Shown: piece after piece, positions 44,981-53,618 of the stretch
Layout of the letters: each line of letters starts with the position of its first letter
How positions within the stretch are numbered: position 1 is the first letter of the stretch
Source of the DNA: Colwellia psychrerythraea
GTDB lineage: Bacteria > Pseudomonadota > Gammaproteobacteria > Enterobacterales > Alteromonadaceae
Length of the DNA stretch: 64,000 nucleotides
NCBI RefSeq assembly: GCF_000764225.1
Contig: NZ_JQED01000055.1
Location: 496,001-560,000, forward strand
Direction: 5' to 3'
Notes under the pieces: model-generated
The model's database searches: none
Seen by the model: only the letters and a program-made list of their open reading frames with translations
What the model was told of the DNA's origin: nothing
Translations under genes and position numbers: made by a program

Positions 44981-46045
44981 ATGAAAAAATTTCCTTTATT
45001 ACTACTAAGTACTTTAATTGCAGGCAGTTTCTCAAGTGCTGTTATGGCTGAAAAGAAAATGCTGTTAAAGACGCCAATTTATTATAACTCAGTACTACCA
45101 AGCTTAGGTTCAACAGCTAAATATGTATCGGACAATATTCAAACATTAAGCGGTAACAGTTTGAAAATGAAAATTTATGAGCCAAATAAACTCGTGAATC
45201 CGAAAGAAATACTTGATGCCGTATCTACGGGTAAAGTGCAAGCCGGTTATGCAACCGCAGGTAACTGGGGCGGAAAAATCCCCGCGGCACGTTTATTTTC
45301 AGCGGTGCCTTTTGGCCCAGAAGCTCCTGAGTATTTAGCTTGGTTCTATCACGGTAACGGCAATAAATTGCATCAAGAATTGTATGATGACAACAACCTA
45401 AATGTAAAAGTGCAAGTATGTGGTGTTTTAGCGCCTGAAACCTCGGGTTGGTTTAAAAATGAAATCAACAAACCTGAAGACTTAGCTGGACTGAAAATGC
45501 GTTTCTTCGGCTTAGGTGCCTTAGTAATGGAAAAACTTGGCGTTAGTACTGTTGGTTTACCTGGTGGTGAAATATTCCCTGCAATTGAAAAAGGTGTCAT
45601 TGATGCTACAGAATTTTCAATGCCAGTCGTTGATAAGCGCATCGGTTTGAAAAAATTGCTGAAATATAATTACTTCCCTGGTTGGCATCAACAAGCCACG
45701 ATTATGGAATTAATTATCAATAAAGATACATGGAAGAAAATGAGTGACCGTCAACAGTCAGTTATTGAACATTTATGTAAATCAGCGACTTTAGAAGCTA
45801 TTGCCCTTGGTGAAGCGATTCAAGCCCCTGTAATGAAAAATAATGTAGAAGATGGCGTAATAAATAAGTACTGGTCGCCTGAAATGTTAGCGACATTCAA
45901 AGATAAATGGGACGAAGTAGTTTCAGAGCAATCAGCGGCAGATCCTGCCTTTAAGAAAATCCATGACGACTTAGCTAAGTTCCGTGAAAACTACGATTTA
46001 TGGGAATCAAACGCTTTCTTACCTCGTCCCAAACCTAGCCTTTAA
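44981..46045 (+). CDS. dctP: TRAP transporter solute-binding protein, TakP/FcbT1-like
   Basis: This 354-residue periplasmic binding protein has a signal peptide ending VMA-EKK and a good ribosome site (aggaga). The carboxylate-binding Arg is in DLAGLKMRFFGLGALVMEKLG, followed by LPGGEIFPAIEKGVIDATEFSMP. The stretches SAVPFGPEAPEYLAWFYHGNG and YYNYFPGWHQQ-like YNYFPGWHQQATIMELIINKDTW fit the TakP/FcbT1 branch, whose known members bind 2-oxo acids or other monocarboxylates rather than C4-dicarboxylates. Substrate by family analogy only. Confidence 0.92.
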   Translation: MKKFPLLLLSTLIAGSFSSAVMAEKKMLLKTPIYYNSVLPSLGSTAKYVSDNIQTLSGNSLKMKIYEPNKLVNPKEILDAVSTGKVQAGYATAGNWGGKIPAARLFSAVPFGPEAPEYLAWFYHGNGNKLHQELYDDNNLNVKVQVCGVLAPETSGWFKNEINKPEDLAGLKMRFFGLGALVMEKLGVSTVGLPGGEIFPAIEKGVIDATEFSMPVVDKRIGLKKLLKYNYFPGWHQQATIMELIINKDTWKKMSDRQQSVIEHLCKSATLEAIALGEAIQAPVMKNNVEDGVINKYWSPEMLATFKDKWDEVVSEQSAADPAFKKIHDDLAKFRENYDLWESNAFLPRPKPSL

Positions 46046-46089
46046 ATTAAAAGCTTACTTATGTGCGGTAACTCCCATTATTAGCACAG

Positions 46090-46117
46090 CCTAGAACCTC
46101 AGGGTTCTAGGTTTTTT
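46090..46117 (+). terminator. Hairpin terminator/attenuator between dctP and dctQ
   Basis: The arms cctagaacc (46090-46098) and ggttctagg (46103-46111) with a 4-base loop are followed by seven T. It lies inside the TRAP operon and would let most transcripts end after the binding-protein gene. Confidence 0.85.
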
Positions 46118-46137
46118 TATTGAATTAGGAGAATCTT

Positions 46138-46686
46138 ATGACTGATTCATTGTCCACACCTAATAACGCTTTAGCACGACTGATGCTAAAAATAGCCGAT
46201 GTATTTGAGGCTATTATCCTTAAAGTCTCTGCTGTATGTTGTTGGTCTTCAGCATTACTCATTGTTGTCATTATTTGCAATGTGACCATGCGTTACGGCT
46301 TTCAAAATGGACTTATTTTATTTGAAGAAATTCAATGGCATTTATATGCGATAGGTATCATGTTCGGTTTATCGTATGCAGAAATTACCAACTCACAAGT
46401 GAGAGTTGACGTTGTTGCCTCCATGTTAAAAACAAAAACAGTACTTAAATGGGAAATATTTGGCGCGATTGTTTTTGTCTTTCCAACCATTTTTGTCATC
46501 TTATTTAATAGTTTCGATTATGTCGCTAACTCATATCTACTCGGTGAAAGTTCATCTTCACCATTAGGCATGCCATTTCGCTGGTTAATTAAATCCGCTA
46601 TTCCTGCAAGTTTCATTCTGCTAGCTATGGCTGTATTGGCTCGACTGTTCCGAAATATCATTACCATCACTCAAAAGGAGGCATGA
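46138..46686 (+). CDS. dctQ: TRAP transporter small permease subunit DctQ
   Basis: This 182-residue protein has four membrane helices (about 22-45, 58-78, 100-125, 145-170). The DctQ motif is seen as NVTMRYGFQNGLILFEEIQWHLYAIGIMFGLSYAEITNSQVRVDVV, with the paired Glu residues followed by the W-x-x-x-x-G stretch. It is the small subunit that pairs with DctM. Its stop overlaps the first possible dctM start. Confidence 0.92.
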   Translation: MTDSLSTPNNALARLMLKIADVFEAIILKVSAVCCWSSALLIVVIICNVTMRYGFQNGLILFEEIQWHLYAIGIMFGLSYAEITNSQVRVDVVASMLKTKTVLKWEIFGAIVFVFPTIFVILFNSFDYVANSYLLGESSSSPLGMPFRWLIKSAIPASFILLAMAVLARLFRNIITITQKEA

Positions 46687-46688
46687 TC

Positions 46689-48077
46689 ATGGAAATTAAC
46701 GAAATTCTAGTCATTAGCATGTTTTTAACCTTCATCGTCTTTCTCTTTACTGGCATTCCAATTGCCTATGTTTTAGCGGGTGTTGGTGTCATATTTGGTG
46801 GTATTGGTTACCTATCAGATATGCATTTAGATACGTTTACTGGCCTTGACCTCAATGTGTTAGGTTTAGTCGTCTCTCGAATATTTTCCTTAATGGAGAA
46901 TTGGGTACTTGTTGCCTTGCCCATGTTTATTTTTATGGGGCTAATGCTTGATAAGTCAGGCGTTGCAGAACGTATGATGATGGCAATGCAAGAACTATTC
47001 GGCCGAGTTCGCGGTGGTTTAGGTATCACTGTAACGTTAATCGGTATTATTTTAGCCGCCTCTACCGGCATTATCGGTGCTTCTGTTGTGCTACTTGGCT
47101 TGTTGTCAATTCCTGCCATGATGAAACAAAATTACTCTAAAACATTTGCAACAGGCATTGTTTGTAGTGCTGGTTGTCTAGGTATTTTAATACCACCAAG
47201 CATTATGTTGGTTATTATGGCTGATCAACTCGCCTTGTCAGTAGGCGACTTATTCACTGCAGCGGTTTTCCCTGGATTAATGTTAGGTGTGGTTTATCTA
47301 GCCTATATTTTAGGTTTATCTTTTTTTAAACCGGAAGTAGCACCGGCACCAGAAAATCGTCGTCCATTGAACTTGCAAGTATTAAAAGATGTTTTTCGCG
47401 CAATTTTACCGCCAGTAACACTCATTATTGCGGTATTAGGTTCTATCTTCGCTGGTATTGCGACTCCAACAGAAGCAAGTGGAGTAGGCGCTTTAGGTGC
47501 AACCATTTTAGCCGCTGTGAATAAAAAGCTTAATCTAAAAGTATTTCACGAAGTGTTGATGGCCTCTTATAAAACGACGGCGTATATCTTCGCGATATTT
47601 ATTGGTGCAACAGTTTTTTCATTGGTATTACGTGAACTCGGTGGTGATGAATTTATTTCAAGCATGTTAACCGGATTACCCTTCGGACCTTATGGTGTAT
47701 TGTTCGTTATTTTGGCTATCGTATTTTTATTAGGTTTTTTATTAGACTGGATAGAAATTACCTTAATCGTATTACCATTATTGGCACCGGTAGTAAGTAT
47801 GTTAGATTTTGGCATTGGTACGGTTAATGGCTTAGATCAGCCGGTCTTGGTTTGGTTTGTTATGTTGATTGCGGTTACATTGCAAACGTCATTTTTAACC
47901 CCGCCCGTTGGTTTTGCCTTGTTTTATTTAAAGGGGGTTTGTCCACCAGAGATCAAACTTACTGACATTTATAAAGGCGTAGTACCCTTTATACTCTTGC
48001 AATTATTGGGCCTTGGGGCATTAATTATGTACCCTGAAGTCGCCTTGTGGTTACCATCCATGGTCTATGGAAAATAA
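46689..48077 (+). CDS. dctM: TRAP transporter large permease subunit DctM
   Basis: This sodium-coupled transport subunit has about 12 helices over 462 residues. The ATG at 46689 is 7 bases after a strong aggagg; the ATG at 46683 overlaps the dctQ stop but is too close to that site. Motifs include LVALPMFIFMGLMLDKSGVAERM, the CSAGCLGILIPPSIMLVIMADQLALSVGDLFTAAVFPGLMLG substrate-site region, GIATPTEASGVGALGA, and TSFLTPPVGFALFYLKGV near the end. It forms the complete TRAP system with dctP and dctQ. Confidence 0.95.
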   Translation: MEINEILVISMFLTFIVFLFTGIPIAYVLAGVGVIFGGIGYLSDMHLDTFTGLDLNVLGLVVSRIFSLMENWVLVALPMFIFMGLMLDKSGVAERMMMAMQELFGRVRGGLGITVTLIGIILAASTGIIGASVVLLGLLSIPAMMKQNYSKTFATGIVCSAGCLGILIPPSIMLVIMADQLALSVGDLFTAAVFPGLMLGVVYLAYILGLSFFKPEVAPAPENRRPLNLQVLKDVFRAILPPVTLIIAVLGSIFAGIATPTEASGVGALGATILAAVNKKLNLKVFHEVLMASYKTTAYIFAIFIGATVFSLVLRELGGDEFISSMLTGLPFGPYGVLFVILAIVFLLGFLLDWIEITLIVLPLLAPVVSMLDFGIGTVNGLDQPVLVWFVMLIAVTLQTSFLTPPVGFALFYLKGVCPPEIKLTDIYKGVVPFILLQLLGLGALIMYPEVALWLPSMVYGK

Positions 48078-48100
48078 CTAATTTGCGCTAATGAGAATGA

Positions 48101-48140
48101 TAGAGTTTTAAGGTAGTTTACTAATTGCCTTAACGCTCTA
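48101..48140 (+). terminator. Hairpin after dctM
   Basis: Nested arms TAGAG (48101-48105)/CTCTA (48136-48140) and TTAAGG (48108-48113)/CCTTAA (48128-48133) form a long stem just after dctM. No T-run follows, so it may be a stabilising 3' hairpin rather than a true intrinsic terminator. Confidence 0.45.
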
Positions 48141-48253
48141 ATATTGTACTTGATAAGCCATTTCTTTAGACTAACAGAGTATTTCTAAATTGGGCTGTTA
48201 GTGTATGATTTTGATGTTCTCATGAATTTCGATAGTTTAATTTAGGTAAGATT

Positions 48254-49927
48254 ATGTTCAAGTCACTTAGAGTACAAATTTACGCACTAGCATTTTTACC
48301 GTTTTTATTCGTAGCTTTATTGGAGCTATTTCTACAGTTTAATTCACTGAAAAACTTTGGCGATGATGTTACAGAGTTAACAGAAAAGACCATCCTATCT
48401 ATCGAAAAAGAGCGCCTTAAAGCAATCATGGACTCGGTAGAGTCACTTATTCAACCTCATGTTAATAAACCCGGTACTCAAGGCTATGATGAAGCCTTGA
48501 AAATGTTATCTCATATGACCTTTGATCAAGGTTCTGGTTATATATTTGCCTATAAAAATGATGGTGAAAGAGTGTTGATGGGCAGTAAAACCGCGGGACT
48601 TGGTAACAATTATTGGGACCTTCAAGACAAGCAGGGTCAATATATTATTCGAGATTTAGTTCAAAAAAGTAAACAAGGAGCTAGCTTTTATACCTATTGG
48701 TTTCCTAAACCAAATGAATCTGTGCCTTCACCTAAATACAGTTACGCTATTTATATCGATAAGTGGGACCTGATGATAGGTACGGGGTTTTATATTGATT
48801 CGATGGAAGAGGTCATTGCTTCAATAGATGAAACCATCATTGAATCTCAAAGCAGTAATATCACTAAAAGTCTCGTTACCACGTTAATTATTGCGCTGAT
48901 TGTTGGCTTTATTGTGACTTTTGCGATTAAACGCATCTATAGCGCCCTGAGAAACTTATCTTCATCTGTAGAAGCATTAGCAAAAGGTGAAGGAAATCTA
49001 ACGCAGACCATAGTTGATAGCCCTATTGATGTCTTAAGTGATATTGCTAATAATTTTAATCGTTTTCTCAAAACACTCGGTGGCGATATCCGAAATATCA
49101 AACAAACCAGTGTTAACTTAGCCGATATGGCAGTGCAATCAACCCTGCGACAACGAAGACTTGAAGACTCTTCAGATCAACAAATGCAAGAAACCACACA
49201 AGTTGCTAGCGCCGTTGAAGAAATGGCTTCAACATCAGCAGAAATTGCCAATAGTGCTGAAGTAACTCGTACTTCAGCTGAAAGTGCTGAAGTAGAAATG
49301 CAGAATGTGCTTAGCCAAGTAGACTCTTCAAACCAGCGTATGAACGAACTGAATTTATTATTGGAAAATGTTGAGCATTCAGTGCAAGAGTTAGGTAGTA
49401 ATGTTGAATCAATTAATTCAGTGCTTGGTGTAATACAAGGTATTTCAGAACAAACAAATTTACTGGCATTAAATGCCGCCATTGAAGCTGCACGTGCTGG
49501 TGAACAAGGAAGAGGGTTTGCTGTAGTTGCCGATGAGGTTCGTACTTTAGCGCAAAGATCACAGCAAAGTACTGTAGAAATATCTGATATTTTAGATAGT
49601 TTGAAAAGTAGCTCTCAACGCACTATTCAAGATATGAGTGAGTCCGCCGACAAAAGAGCCGCTGTATCTGACGCAATGTCGGCTATTAGAGGCCTGATCG
49701 ATTCTACATCGGGTTCAATAAAAGAACTAACAGAAATGAATATACAGGTTGCTACCGCCGCTTCTGAGCAATCAACCGTTGCGAGTCAAGTGGCCGAAAG
49801 TATTACTGGGATTGCTAATCTTGCGAACGAAATAGGTGAGGGTTCATCTGTTTCCCGAGAAAAATTTGAAGAGCTTGAGTTTTTATCTCAAGAGCTGAAT
49901 CAAGTTTCTGATAAGTTTGTCGTCTAG
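48254..49927 (+). CDS. Methyl-accepting chemotaxis protein with periplasmic Cache sensor
   Basis: This 557-residue transmembrane chemoreceptor has helix 1 at about 8-28, a single Cache (sCache_2) sensor at about 35-195 (GSGYIFAYKNDGERVLMG, GNNYWDLQDKQGQYIIRDLV, WDLMIGTGFYIDSMEEV), helix 2 at about 205-228, a HAMP domain, and a long signalling hairpin with tip QGISEQTNLLALNAAIEAARAGEQGRGFAVVADEVRTLAQRS. The sensor shares its motif pattern with the histidine kinase at 41514-42923. Lying next to the TRAP operon, it probably steers the cell toward the acid that the operon imports. Confidence 0.95.
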   Translation: MFKSLRVQIYALAFLPFLFVALLELFLQFNSLKNFGDDVTELTEKTILSIEKERLKAIMDSVESLIQPHVNKPGTQGYDEALKMLSHMTFDQGSGYIFAYKNDGERVLMGSKTAGLGNNYWDLQDKQGQYIIRDLVQKSKQGASFYTYWFPKPNESVPSPKYSYAIYIDKWDLMIGTGFYIDSMEEVIASIDETIIESQSSNITKSLVTTLIIALIVGFIVTFAIKRIYSALRNLSSSVEALAKGEGNLTQTIVDSPIDVLSDIANNFNRFLKTLGGDIRNIKQTSVNLADMAVQSTLRQRRLEDSSDQQMQETTQVASAVEEMASTSAEIANSAEVTRTSAESAEVEMQNVLSQVDSSNQRMNELNLLLENVEHSVQELGSNVESINSVLGVIQGISEQTNLLALNAAIEAARAGEQGRGFAVVADEVRTLAQRSQQSTVEISDILDSLKSSSQRTIQDMSESADKRAAVSDAMSAIRGLIDSTSGSIKELTEMNIQVATAASEQSTVASQVAESITGIANLANEIGEGSSVSREKFEELEFLSQELNQVSDKFVV

Positions 49928-49976
49928 TCAGTACCGCTAGGCTAATAAGAGTTAGTTACTGCTGGTGAGATTATTT

Positions 49977-50006
49977 AAAAAGGGAAACATAGCTTCCCTT
50001 TTTTTA
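49977..50006 (+). terminator. Intrinsic terminator after the chemoreceptor
   Basis: The stem aaaaagggaa (49977-49986) pairs with ttcccttttt (49994-50003), followed by further T. It ends just before the 6S-derived repeat array. Confidence 0.88.
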
Positions 50007-50019
50007 CGAATGTGATTTA

Positions 50020-50520
50020 GCCGCAGCTCACATTTGTCCTGAAGAGGACATAGGGTGCACTTTTATTAAAGTAAAGAACTAGAGCCGCGCGGAAATATCG
50101 CTGATATTTTATTAATGACTTTAAGGGAATTTAAAAAAGGAAAAGTTGCTTTTGTCGAATGCATGATTGCCGCATCTCACATTTGTCCTGAACACCGAGT
50201 GTTTTTCTAGAGCCGCGCGGAAATATCGCTGATATTTTATTAATGACTTTAAGGGAATTTAAAAAAGGAAAAGTTGCTTTTGTCGAATGCATGATTGCCG
50301 CATCTCACATTTGTCCTGAACACTGGGTGTTTTTCTAGAGCAGCGCGGAAATATCGCTGATATATTATTAATGACTTTAAGGGAATTTAAAAAGGAAAAG
50401 TCGCTTCCAAGGTGCCGCAGCTCACATTTGTCCTGAACACCGGGTGTTTTTATAGAGCAGCGCGGAAATATCGCTGATATTTTATTAATGACTTTAAGGG
50501 AATTTAAAAAGGAAAAGTCG
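50020..50520 (-). repeat. Tandem array of partial 6S RNA (3'-end) copies
   Basis: A 24-base motif beginning gccgca(g/t)ctcacatt starts at 50020, 50169, 50297, 50414 and, as part of the real 6S gene, 50531; spacings are 149, 128, 117 and 117. Read on the minus strand, the full units carry the last portion of 6S RNA (gtgttcaggacaaatgtgag-type sequence and the closing stem) joined to a spacer that contains the palindrome AAATATC-gct-GATATTT. Two subtypes exist. Units 2 and 3 have a gaatgcatgatt insert in place of the closing stem; units 4 and 5 keep ccaaggt. The left-most copy is partial and diverged. The 5' half of 6S RNA is missing from every copy. Confidence 0.9.
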
Positions 50521-50697
50521 CTTCCAAGGTGCCGCAGCTCACATTTGTCCTGAACACCGGGTGTTCAGGGCGGAAATATCATGCTAACCGTAGGCTTCCC
50601 GATTCGAGCCGGGCTTGCACAATAGTTAATAGTCAATTTCCTTAGGTAAAACTTATCGGCTCAGGGACATAGTTCGCATACAAACACCCCAGAAGAC
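50521..50697 (-). ncRNA. ssrS: 6S RNA
   Basis: This roughly 175-nt RNA mimics an open promoter and binds sigma-70 RNA polymerase. Reading the minus strand, the 5' part has tatgtccctgagccgataag, matching GUCCCUGAGCCGAUA of E. coli 6S. The apical part has a Cys-like cggctcgaatcgggaagcct hairpin matching CUCGGUCCGUCCGAGAAGCC. The 3' part has ccctgaacacccggtgttca then gctgcggcacc. The ends close with a perfect 11-bp stem: cttctggggtg from 50695 and caccttggaag ending at 50521. A promoter TTATTC-N17-TATACT lies just upstream. It follows zapA as in enterobacteria, but fau (ygfA) is not present downstream; a repeat array is there instead. Confidence 0.93.
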
Positions 50698-50703
50698 AAA
50701 CTT

Positions 50704-50732
50704 AGTATAGCGAAAAAAAGATTATCGAATAA
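50704..50732 (-). promoter_or_regulatory. Sigma-70 promoter of ssrS
   Basis: On the minus strand, TTATTC (50732-50727) and TATACT (50709-50704) are spaced by 17 bases. Initiation 7 bases beyond the -10 falls at about 50697, agreeing with the 5' end set by the closing stem of 6S RNA. Confidence 0.65.
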
Positions 50733-50855
50733 GTTTTATTTTGTAATTTTCAGCTGAATGATGACTATTTATTCGTTATGTTTTATTTTTAAGCTTTAAC
50801 ATCATTAAGCTAGGTAAAGATAAGAATGAATTAATTATGAGTAGGCAACTACTGC

Positions 50856-51164
50856 TTAAGCAATTTTTTTCTTTGTATGGGAAAGAGCTTGTTCTATGGT
50901 TGTTTGAAGTAGGGCAATTTTTTGTTGATTATCTTGTTGCTCAACTTTTAATTGTTGTTGAGTCTTTAATAAATCATTAGCCAAATTTAAAGCGGTCATT
51001 AATAAGGTTTGCTCAGGAGTACTGATTGCTTTGCCAGCACCGGCTTTTGTTAAACGATCACTGAGTTCTTGCGCCGCAGTTAATAAGGCAGTTTCTTGCC
51101 CTATTGGGCAAGCTATTTTTAGCTTGCGATCAACAATGTTGATTTCTACGGTGCGTTGTGACAT
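50856..51164 (-). CDS. zapA: Cell division protein ZapA
   Basis: This 102-residue FtsZ-ring stabiliser has an N-terminal beta-hairpin domain (VEINIVDRKLKIACPIGQETALLTAAQELSDRLTKAG), the typical EQTLLMTALNLANDLL helix, and a C-terminal coiled coil (KTQQQLKVEQQDNQQKIALLQTTIEQAL). Size and layout match the family. It is divergent from ygfB and lies 160 bases upstream of 6S RNA on the same strand, the arrangement conserved in gammaproteobacteria. No terminator is visible between zapA and ssrS. Confidence 0.95.
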   Translation of the reverse strand: MSQRTVEINIVDRKLKIACPIGQETALLTAAQELSDRLTKAGAGKAISTPEQTLLMTALNLANDLLKTQQQLKVEQQDNQQKIALLQTTIEQALSHTKKKIA

Positions 51165-51366
51165 TTACAGAAAATTCCAAGTATTATTAATAATATAGAT
51201 AAAATAACGAAATTTTAGCCTATTATTTTTAATGATAGCGATGCTGAGCTCCCTATGCAAGTAAATAGCGCGCTTTATGGTCATTTTCTGTTATTTTCCT
51301 TTTCTGTCATTTTCGGCAGTGATACCATTACTTCCCATAATTCCTTGTAGCCATAGAAAGTAAATC

Positions 51367-51969
51367 ATGACTGAAATAACCTCAAATACCGATACCGACA
51401 ATAACGTAATAGACTTTGCTACGATGCAAGGCATCTTGGCTAGTGAAGGTCTGAAGTCCCATGCCAGTGAACTTCATGGTGTATTGACAGGGTTAATTTG
51501 TGCCGGTTTTGCATTTGAAGATCAAAGCTATGTCGTCATGCTACATGATTTATTTAATGACGGTGAAGGTTTTCCAACAGCCGTTAAAAAAGCGCTCAAA
51601 CAAATGTATAGTGAATTGTGGAGCGGTATATTAGATGACAGTTATAGTTTTAACTTATTATTACCTGATGATGATGACTCTATTGCAGAACGTGGCCATG
51701 CATTAAGTGTATGGGTACAAGGCTTTAATTTAGGCTTTGGTTTACAGCAAAAAGATAGCCCAGTTCTCTCTGATGAAGTGAAAGAAGTGCTTACTGATTT
51801 TGGTGAAATTGCTAACTTGTCAGATGAAATGGAAGAAGATGAAGATACCGAACAAGCGTACTTTGAAATTGCAGAGTATGTTCGAATCTCCGCTTTATTA
51901 TGTTTTAGTGAACTTGCGACACCGCCTAACCATGCAAGCAATAGCGCAGATAAAAAGATCATTCACTAA
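51367..51969 (+). CDS. ygfB: UPF0149 family protein YgfB
   Basis: This 200-residue acidic, helical protein begins with an Asp/Thr-rich stretch, then the family pattern ASELHGVLTGLICAGF and ALSVWVQGFNLGFGLQ, with AEYVRISALLCFSEL near the end. YgfB of Pseudomonas affects expression of ampDh3 by an anti-activator mechanism; elsewhere the role is unknown. It heads the conserved ygfB-pepP-ubiH-ubiI order and is followed by its own hairpin terminator. Confidence 0.94.
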   Translation: MTEITSNTDTDNNVIDFATMQGILASEGLKSHASELHGVLTGLICAGFAFEDQSYVVMLHDLFNDGEGFPTAVKKALKQMYSELWSGILDDSYSFNLLLPDDDDSIAERGHALSVWVQGFNLGFGLQQKDSPVLSDEVKEVLTDFGEIANLSDEMEEDEDTEQAYFEIAEYVRISALLCFSELATPPNHASNSADKKIIH

Positions 51970-51997
51970 TCTTGCTTCTTGAAAAGTAAGTTCAAGT

Positions 51998-52028
51998 AAT
52001 TACTGGCCCATTAGCGCCAGTAATTTTA
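51998..52028 (+). terminator. Hairpin between ygfB and pepP
   Basis: A perfect 10-bp stem, AATTACTGGC (51998-52007) with GCCAGTAATT (52016-52025), with an 8-base loop and a short T-rich tail. It may attenuate transcription into pepP. Confidence 0.7.
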
Positions 52029-52072
52029 TGCCCCAAAAAATAAGTACAACTTTGAATAGGCGCGAATAATAC

Positions 52073-53428
52073 ATGACCACTACACCTTCAAATAAAGCAT
52101 CAATGCGCCAGTTACCGTTAAGTGACTATGAACTACATCGCGCTGCGTTCATGAAGAAAATGCCAAATAATAGCATTGCATTATTTCCTGCTGCTAGTGA
52201 ACTAACCCGCAGTAATGATACCGAATACGCCTTTTGTCAGAATAAAAACTTCTTTTATTTAAGCGGTTTTAATGAGCCAGATGCTTTATTGGTTTTGCTT
52301 AAGAATGCCCAAGGGCAATGTCAGTCTACTTTATTTTCATTACCAAAAGATGCTTTGCATGAAATTTGGCAGGGCCGTCGTGTAGGTCAAATCAAAGCGG
52401 TGCAAGATTACGGTGTTGATGAAAGTTTTGCAGTAGCAGAAATTACCACCTTATTACCTGATTATCTCGATGGTAAGAGCCAAGTATTTTTTGGTTTTAG
52501 TGATCATGGTTTTGCGGCACAAGTCTTCGATTGGTTAAAGCAAGTAAAAGGCAACATACGTCAAGGGGCTAAAACACCACAACATTTGACAGATGCTGAT
52601 CCTATTGTGGCAGAGTTACGTTTAGTTAAAACGAAGAATGAATTAGCTTTGATGCGCCAAGCGAACTATATTTCTGGCTTAGCACATCAACGGGCTATGC
52701 AAAAATGCCAAGTAGGACAGTTTGAATACCAAATAGAAGCAGAAATTCTACATGAATTTGCTCGCCATGGCGCTAGGGACCCTGCTTACGCCAGTATTGT
52801 TGCTGGTGGTGATAACGCCAATATTCTACATTACACCAATAATAACGATGTTCTGAAAAACAAAGAATTATTACTTATTGATGCTGGCGCTGAATTAGCG
52901 GGCTATGCTGCTGATATCACACGTACTTTCCCTGTTAATGGACAGTTCTCTTCTGAGCAAAAAGCAATATACCAATTAGTGCTTGATGCTAAAAATCTTG
53001 CCATTAATGCGATTAAGCCAGGCATGTCTTTTGCCAAATTGAATACATTAACTAATGCTTTTTTAACACAAGGTTTAGTGGACTTAGGCATACTTGCAGG
53101 TGATTTATCTGAACTGATCAGTGATAACAAAGTTAAAGATTATTTTATTCACGGTCTTGGTCATTGGTTAGGATTAGATGTGCATGATGTGGGTGATTAT
53201 CAAATAAATACCGACAGAGAACAGCTGCGTGCGTTTGAAGTTGGAATGGTTATGACAATTGAACCTGGCATTTATATCCCACTCAGTGACCACAATGTTG
53301 ATGAAAAATGGCGAGGAATCGGGGTACGTATTGAAGATAATATTGCCGTAACCGAAAATGGTTTCGAAAACTTAACCGTTAATTCACCCCAAACAATTGA
53401 AGATATTGAAGCATTGATGAAAGCATAA
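52073..53428 (+). CDS. pepP: Xaa-Pro aminopeptidase
   Basis: This 451-residue pita-bread metallopeptidase removes N-terminal residues that precede proline. The N-terminal domain (to about 180) includes NKNFFYLSGFNEPDALLVLL. The metal ligands are seen in LLLIDAGAELAGYAADITRTFPVNG (two Asp), FIHGLGHWLGLDVHDVG (His), TIEPGIYIP (Glu) and GIGVRIEDNIAVTENG (Glu). Length fits E. coli PepP. It lies between ygfB and ubiH. Confidence 0.97.
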   Translation: MTTTPSNKASMRQLPLSDYELHRAAFMKKMPNNSIALFPAASELTRSNDTEYAFCQNKNFFYLSGFNEPDALLVLLKNAQGQCQSTLFSLPKDALHEIWQGRRVGQIKAVQDYGVDESFAVAEITTLLPDYLDGKSQVFFGFSDHGFAAQVFDWLKQVKGNIRQGAKTPQHLTDADPIVAELRLVKTKNELALMRQANYISGLAHQRAMQKCQVGQFEYQIEAEILHEFARHGARDPAYASIVAGGDNANILHYTNNNDVLKNKELLLIDAGAELAGYAADITRTFPVNGQFSSEQKAIYQLVLDAKNLAINAIKPGMSFAKLNTLTNAFLTQGLVDLGILAGDLSELISDNKVKDYFIHGLGHWLGLDVHDVGDYQINTDREQLRAFEVGMVMTIEPGIYIPLSDHNVDEKWRGIGVRIEDNIAVTENGFENLTVNSPQTIEDIEALMKA

Positions 53429-53618
53429 GCTGATTATCTGAGCAGCTTAATTGCTTATAAAAATTGTTCCGATATCGTTAAGCGCTCATTAAGCTAGTCA
53501 GCTTGGTATAAATCAATAAAGTACTCGTAAAAGTTAAGTAAACTAACAGTATGTTAACGATAAAAAGTCATGTCAGCATGAGTGCTAATAGCAACATTAC
53601 TAAAATAAAAATACTAAG

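Noticed and set aside
50020..50520. CRISPR array
   Set aside because: The regular units are 117-149 bp with no short repeat-unique spacer pattern; the spacer part is itself repeated. They match 6S RNA.
50020..50855. fau/ygfA gene, normally downstream of ssrS
   Set aside because: No ORF of suitable length exists on either strand here; only the repeats and the 6S gene.
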